Positions 60,290 to 64,000 of a stretch of DNA of 64,000 nucleotides are shown here, in pieces. The notes below the pieces were generated by a model. That model saw only the letters and a program-made list of their open reading frames with translations. It had not been told where the DNA came from and did no database searches. Source of the stretch: Gammaproteobacteria bacterium (GTDB taxonomy: Bacteria; Pseudomonadota; Gammaproteobacteria; Enterobacterales; Alteromonadaceae). Position 1 is the first letter of the stretch; each line of letters opens with the position of its first letter. The position numbers were made by a program, and so were the translations under genes. The stretch spans positions 1 through 64,000 of the forward strand of contig JAFLDV010000002.1 in NCBI GenBank assembly GCA_017302255.1. Direction: 5' to 3'.

Positions 60290-60688
60290 ATGCAGCGTTG
60301 GTTGCCGGCAGTGTTATTTTTTGCGTTTATTGGTTGGATCATTATCGACGCCGATCTCGGTACGAAGAATCCTTTTATCCAATTTGCACACTCTATTCCT
60401 TATGGTGACAAAATTGGCCATGCCTGTATTTATGGCACTATGGCGATATTAGTTACGGTAGCCAGCCGTTTTAAAACTTGGTCGTTGGCCCAATTACCGA
60501 TTTTTTATGGAACTAGTTTAGTGTTGCTGTTTGCTTTGGCGGAAGAAGGCACTCAATACTTTTTCAAAACCCGTAGTTTCGATTTATATGATGTATTGGC
60601 TGATTTGATTGGTATCAGCATTGCCGCTCTCATGTTAACGCTCTGGCGTGCACGCACAGAACAACAGCCTAACCACCCTACTAATTAA
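60290..60688 (+). CDS. VanZ-like membrane protein
   Basis: 132 residues, four hydrophobic segments (LPAVLFFAFIGWIIID, IYGTMAILVTVASRF, LPIFYGTSLVLLFALAEE, VLADLIGISIAALMLTLW). The loop PYGDKIGHACIYG and the AEEGTQYFFKTRSFDLYDVLAD block are typical of the VanZ family. The family has no general biochemical function outside teicoplanin resistance in enterococci; here it is surely not a resistance gene. Its last 8 bp overlap the convergent regulator gene. Confidence 0.85.
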   Translation: MQRWLPAVLFFAFIGWIIIDADLGTKNPFIQFAHSIPYGDKIGHACIYGTMAILVTVASRFKTWSLAQLPIFYGTSLVLLFALAEEGTQYFFKTRSFDLYDVLADLIGISIAALMLTLWRARTEQQPNHPTN

Positions 60689-62030
60689 GGCCGAACTTTT
60701 CTAGCCGATATAAAAACGCTTTGTAAGGCAATTCCAGTAAACGAGCCGCTTGTGCTCTATTGCCTTGGCTCTGTTGCAGCGCTTGTTGCAGGCAACTTTT
60801 CTCCAGCTGTTCAAAGTTAATCCCAGTGGTTGGTAGGATAAAACTGCTATTTAATGGTGGCGTTTGGGCGGTTGTTTGGTTTAGTCCTGCCAATAACTCT
60901 TCGGTGTCTTGCAGCAAGACAAAACGTTCAATCCGATTGGACAGCTCCCGCACATTGCCTGGCCAATGGTATTCCATTAACGCCTTTAACACCGGTTTAC
61001 TGAGCTCTGGCAAGGTAACGCCATATCGTTGTTGGTGACGTTGTAAAAAGTGCTGCAGTAGACTAGGGATATCGGCAGCGCGCTCGCGAAGCGCGGGCAT
61101 ATGAATCGGCACGACATGCAGTCGATAAAACAAATCTTCACGAAAGCGCCCTTCGCTCACCGCTTTGGCTAAATCTTGGTGGCTGGCGGCGATGATCCGA
61201 ACATCTAATTTGATTTCTTGATGACTGCCTAAGCGAGTCACTTTGCCTTCTTGTAACAACCGCAGTAGTTTGGCTTGTAATGGCAGTGGCAACTCGGCGA
61301 TTTCATCCAAAAACACTGTACCGCCTTGTGCTGCCTCAAACTTGCCAGCTTTGCTGATCACTGCGCCGGTGTAAGCGCCTTTTTCGGCACCGAATAGTTC
61401 AGCTTCCGCTAAAGCCTCAGGGATGGCACTGCAATTAATCGCAACAAATGGCGCTTGATGCCGCAGCGATAATTGATGCAGCGCTCGTGCTGCTAACTCT
61501 TTGCCGGTACCACTTTCACCGCTAATGAGTACCGTTACATCAGTGCCAGAAATACGCTGGATCCGCTGAAACAACTGCTGCATACAAGGCGCGTTGCCAA
61601 TTAATTCAACCAGTTGTTGCTGTTCTGATAACTGTGCGCTGAGCTTTAAGTTCTGCTGACGTAGCTGAAAAGCTCGTAAGCCTTTGCTGATGGCTAACAA
61701 TAATTCTTGGCGTTTAAAGGGTTTACTCAAATAGTCATCACTACCAGCTTGGATCGCTTCGACAGCATGACTGACCGAACCATAAGCGGTAGCCACCACA
61801 AAACCTAAGGTCGGTTGATGCGCGCGAACATACTGTAATAACTGCAAACCGGTTAAGGCGCCGAGTTTCCAGTCACTGAACACTAAACTGATATCGGTGT
61901 TTTGCTTTAAGCAGACTATGGCACTTTCGACGCTATCAGCAAGACTCACTTGATAGCCCTCAGCTTCTAGCAATTGGCTGACTAATTGCCGTTGTGCCGC
62001 ATCATCTTCTACAACCAATAGCTGGATCAT
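60681..62030 (-). CDS. Sigma54-dependent response regulator (NtrC family)
   Basis: 449 residues. Receiver domain with the phosphoacceptor D53 (VFSDWKLG) and acidic pocket VVEDD; AAA+ domain with Walker A GESGTGKE, the sigma54-contact loop GAYTGA (F to Y form of GAFTGA), and Walker [11 protein letters not shown]-terminal Fis-type helix-turn-helix ([22 protein letters not shown]). It activates RpoN promoters on phosphorylation by the kinase encoded just upstream (4-bp overlap). Confidence 0.95.
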   Translation of the reverse strand: MIQLLVVEDDAAQRQLVSQLLEAEGYQVSLADSVESAIVCLKQNTDISLVFSDWKLGALTGLQLLQYVRAHQPTLGFVVATAYGSVSHAVEAIQAGSDDYLSKPFKRQELLLAISKGLRAFQLRQQNLKLSAQLSEQQQLVELIGNAPCMQQLFQRIQRISGTDVTVLISGESGTGKELAARALHQLSLRHQAPFVAINCSAIPEALAEAELFGAEKGAYTGAVISKAGKFEAAQGGTVFLDEIAELPLPLQAKLLRLLQEGKVTRLGSHQEIKLDVRIIAASHQDLAKAVSEGRFREDLFYRLHVVPIHMPALRERAADIPSLLQHFLQRHQQRYGVTLPELSKPVLKALMEYHWPGNVRELSNRIERFVLLQDTEELLAGLNQTTAQTPPLNSSFILPTTGINFEQLEKSCLQQALQQSQGNRAQAARLLELPYKAFLYRLEKFGLN

Positions 62031-63472
62031 GCCTGAACTCCAAAGGTGATTTTCGCCATACAGCCGCCGACTGCATTGTCATTTGCCGGCTCAGTCAGGT
62101 GATTGCCTGACAGATTATTGATCGTAATGTCGCCATGGTAATAACGTTGCAATAAGCGCCGGCACAAGTACAGTCCCATCCCCGCGCCTTCGGCCTTGCT
62201 GCTGATATGTGGTTGGAATAATTGTGCGATGATGTCATTACTAAGCCCAGCGCCTTGATCGCTAACCATCAACTCAATCCGATCATCGAACTTTTGTAAG
62301 TGCACTTTCACCACGCCAAGCTCGGGACTTGCCTCAACTGCATTGCAAATCACTGCGTGCGCAATGGTTCTAAGTTCGGCTTCGGCCCCGGCCATCAGCA
62401 CAGTGGCTGGCAAATCGAGTTGGATTTGCACCTTGGCTTGGCTGAATTCTAGAGCGATATCTTGCAATACCGCATTGAGTGAGACCTGTTCACTGCGATC
62501 GACGCCATCACAACTAAGCGTCAACAATGCGGTTAAAGTTCGATTGATATGCTGCATTTTTTGCTCAATCAGTTTGTGCAACTGTTGTTGCTGCTCGCTC
62601 ACTGCCGGCATTTGCTCTAATGCGAGTGCCATAGTGTGGATTGGGTTGCGCAACGCATGTACTAAGCCTCGACTAATTTCACCAAGTTCAATCAGTTGTT
62701 GCTGCTGTGCTAGCTGAGCACGATGGGCAGCAAGATCAGTAAGTTGCTGACTAGCTGTATTAAATTGATTAAGCACAAACCGATATTCAGCGAGACCCTG
62801 ACTGTCGTCTAATTGCACCGGTGCTTCGCCAGATGCTAGTCGACGAAACCCTTGTACCAATTGCTGCAGCGGCGCGATAAAACGATAGCCAAGCCACAAC
62901 GCCAAAGATAAAGCGAGCGCTAAACTGACCAATAAAGCGAGTAATTGGTATCGAAGGTATTTATCAATAATCGCTTTGCTATGACTGGCACTGTCGATAT
63001 TAAATCGCTGTACCCAAGGTTGCGCTGCGCCGTTGTTGCCAATCGCATGCAACTCATCGAGTTCCTGCAGAGTCTCCGCTAACTCAATTTGCATTACTTC
63101 CGGTAGTGCTTGTTGGCTGTCGACTTTGAAGATCCGCACCTCTTGTGCCATTTCATCGCCGTTACTTGTGGTGATGATGCGTTTAGTTACCGTGGTTGTG
63201 GTATTGCCTGATGTGTCGGTTGTCGAGGTTGGCGTGTTATCTGGAGCACTGGCTGGCTCTGCAGTATTTTTGTCATCAAGAGTAATGACTTTGGTATTCA
63301 GCTGAATTTTTTCGGCAGTGCGGGCTAAAACAATTTTACTGAGCTGGCCGCTTTGTTTGGTGATTTCTTGCTGCAATTGTTGTTGCAACCACCACAGGCT
63401 CAACAACTGGCTCAAGGCAACAACGGCCAGAATAAGGCAAATTCCCCATAAAAGCGCACGTTGGATGGTCAT
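62027..63472 (-). CDS. Sensor histidine kinase, partner of the sigma54 regulator
   Basis: 481 residues. TM1 about 8-29, periplasmic domain about 30-176 with a Thr/Asp/Pro-rich stretch (66-96), TM2 about 177-199, HAMP-like linker, then a phosphoacceptor H272 in RGLVHALRNPIH (an HxLRNP variant of the H box) and an HATPase_c with N377, DQGAGL (405-410) and GAGMGLYLCRRLL (429-441). Gln-rich coiled coil around 240-265. Ligand unknown. Its 5' end faces a lipoprotein gene. Confidence 0.93.
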   Translation of the reverse strand: MTIQRALLWGICLILAVVALSQLLSLWWLQQQLQQEITKQSGQLSKIVLARTAEKIQLNTKVITLDDKNTAEPASAPDNTPTSTTDTSGNTTTTVTKRIITTSNGDEMAQEVRIFKVDSQQALPEVMQIELAETLQELDELHAIGNNGAAQPWVQRFNIDSASHSKAIIDKYLRYQLLALLVSLALALSLALWLGYRFIAPLQQLVQGFRRLASGEAPVQLDDSQGLAEYRFVLNQFNTASQQLTDLAAHRAQLAQQQQLIELGEISRGLVHALRNPIHTMALALEQMPAVSEQQQQLHKLIEQKMQHINRTLTALLTLSCDGVDRSEQVSLNAVLQDIALEFSQAKVQIQLDLPATVLMAGAEAELRTIAHAVICNAVEASPELGVVKVHLQKFDDRIELMVSDQGAGLSNDIIAQLFQPHISSKAEGAGMGLYLCRRLLQRYYHGDITINNLSGNHLTEPANDNAVGGCMAKITFGVQA

Positions 63473-63733
63473 TGGCTGTGGTCCTTCTTACAATCTATTG
63501 GTTTGGGAGTTTCGCTGCCCCGTTCATTACCAAGTATGCTTCAAGAATAATGCCAGCTTAAGTTGCGATAAGCAGATAAAAACCCATTTTAAATTATATG
63601 CTTAGGTTAATCAGCTTTCGCATGCCAAATCTATTATGCCGAAATCAGCATACGGATCTCCTCATTTCGGGATGTTTATTTTTATCCGTGAACCGTTATT
63701 TTTTAAGTGTATGAATTATTTGAAATTAATTGT

Positions 63734-63749
63734 TGGCACTATATTTTCA
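63734..63749 (+). promoter_or_regulatory. Candidate sigma54 (-24/-12) promoter of the lipoprotein gene
   Basis: TGGCAC (63734-63739), five bases, then TTTCA (63745-63749). The -24 half is perfect; the -12 half has TTTCA instead of TTGCA, so the GC of the -12 element is reduced to TC. Spacing of ten bases between the GG and the second pair fits. Its place 57 bp before a gene divergent from a sigma54 activator makes it worth noting, but the missing G is a serious weakness. Confidence 0.35.
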
Positions 63750-63762
63750 TTAGTTGCATGCG

Positions 63763-63777
63763 GCAGGAGACTCCTGC
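63763..63777. repeat. Inverted repeat in the lipoprotein leader
   Basis: GCAGGAG-A-CTCCTGC, a perfect 7-bp inverted repeat with one central base, between the candidate promoter and the ATG at 63806. As RNA only the outer five pairs can close. It could be an operator or a small leader hairpin. Confidence 0.6.
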
Positions 63778-63805
63778 AAGACTCATTAACTCAAGGAATG
63801 TCACC

Positions 63806-64000
63806 ATGAAATACAGCAAAAAAATCGTTCTGCAACATTTTGTCTTAGCCATGTTTGCTTCTACCTCATTGCTGGCATGTGCTAGCACTAAGCCAGTTGA
63901 GGAACCTGTCAGCAAGGCTGCACCTAAAATAAAAACTCAGCAAATTCAAATTGAAAAACGTGATGGTAACAGCCAAGTGGTGCTGGTTGCTGATGGTGAA
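63806..64000 (+). CDS. Lipoprotein, 5' part only (cut by window edge)
   Basis: 65 codons visible, open at the right edge. AAGGAATG precedes the ATG. The N-terminus KYSKKIVLQHFVLAMFASTS ends in the lipobox LLAC (Cys 25) followed by ASTK, then a Lys-rich linker and IEKRDGNSQVVLVADGE. Divergent from the histidine kinase gene and a plausible target of that system. Family not recognised. Confidence 0.75.
   Translation, partial: MKYSKKIVLQHFVLAMFASTSLLACASTKPVEEPVSKAAPKIKTQQIQIEKRDGNSQVVLVADGE

Noticed and set aside
60290-60688. VanZ-like gene as an antibiotic-resistance determinant.
   Set aside because: The family is widespread in Gram-negative genomes and no van genes accompany it.

Overview
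The window is chromosomal DNA from a gammaproteobacterium and covers the replication-origin neighbourhood. Gene content and order (mioC-oriC-mnmG-rsmG-parAB-atp operon-glmU; gyrB-recF-dnaN-dnaA; rpmH-rnpA-yidD-yidC-mnmE; def-fmt-rsmB-trkA opposite dprA-smg-yrdD; rrn next to yrdA and aroE) fit the Alteromonadales / Rheinheimera-Alishewanella-Shewanella part of the class. The genus is an inference from general resemblance; no search was run. Almost everything is single-copy core genome. I see no insertion sequence, prophage, CRISPR array or tRNA.

Layout. 1-530: leader and three tandem promoters of an rRNA operon that runs leftward out of the window. 530-9370: yrdA, then a leftward cluster (DUF1488, aroE, hemF, tsaC; yrdD; smg, dprA, LysM protein), with a truncated haemoglobin gene and purEK rightward. 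9494-13640: def-fmt-rsmB-trkA. 13709-17015: pepQ and slt, leftward. 17188-22006: fadBA, tusA and a diguanylate cyclase, rightward. 22153-25136: glyQS, leftward. 25453-26367: an orphan periplasmic binding-like protein. 26488-32509: dnaA-dnaN-recF-gyrB, leftward, with two perfect 16-bp parS palindromes inside recF. 32844-36826: rpmH-rnpA-yidD-yidC and mnmE, rightward. 36851-41207: MFS transporter, PEBP-like protein, trxC and deaD, leftward. 41374-42793: mioC and an E. coli-type oriC (DnaA boxes, dense GATC, two contiguous 13-mers). 42794-54056: mnmG, rsmG, parA, parB and the complete F1Fo ATP synthase operon. 54454-56849: a 2.4-kb accessory pair (membrane-anchored winged-helix regulator plus small secreted peptide) inserted between atpC and glmU. 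57063-60688: glmU, TraB/GumN protein, DUF1439 lipoprotein, a small membrane protein and a VanZ-like protein. 60681-64000: a two-component system with a sigma54-dependent regulator, divergent from a lipoprotein cut by the window edge.

How it works together. Initiation (DnaA, oriC, DnaN), origin segregation (ParA, ParB, parS), supercoiling (GyrB), translation start and tRNA modification (Def, Fmt, MnmE, MnmG, TsaC, RsmB, RsmG), the membrane insertion route (YidC, YidD) and ATP synthesis are gathered around one origin. The transcription signals readable by eye fit this: a DnaA box inside the dnaA promoter, a PurR-like palindrome over the purE -35, a U-rich translation enhancer before atpE, and intrinsic terminators at most operon ends.

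The less ordinary places are the regulator/peptide pair between atpC and glmU, two gene-tail-like fragments each ending at an intrinsic terminator (before tusA and between mioC and oriC), and the sigma54 two-component system facing a lipoprotein gene. I found no convincing new multi-gene system.
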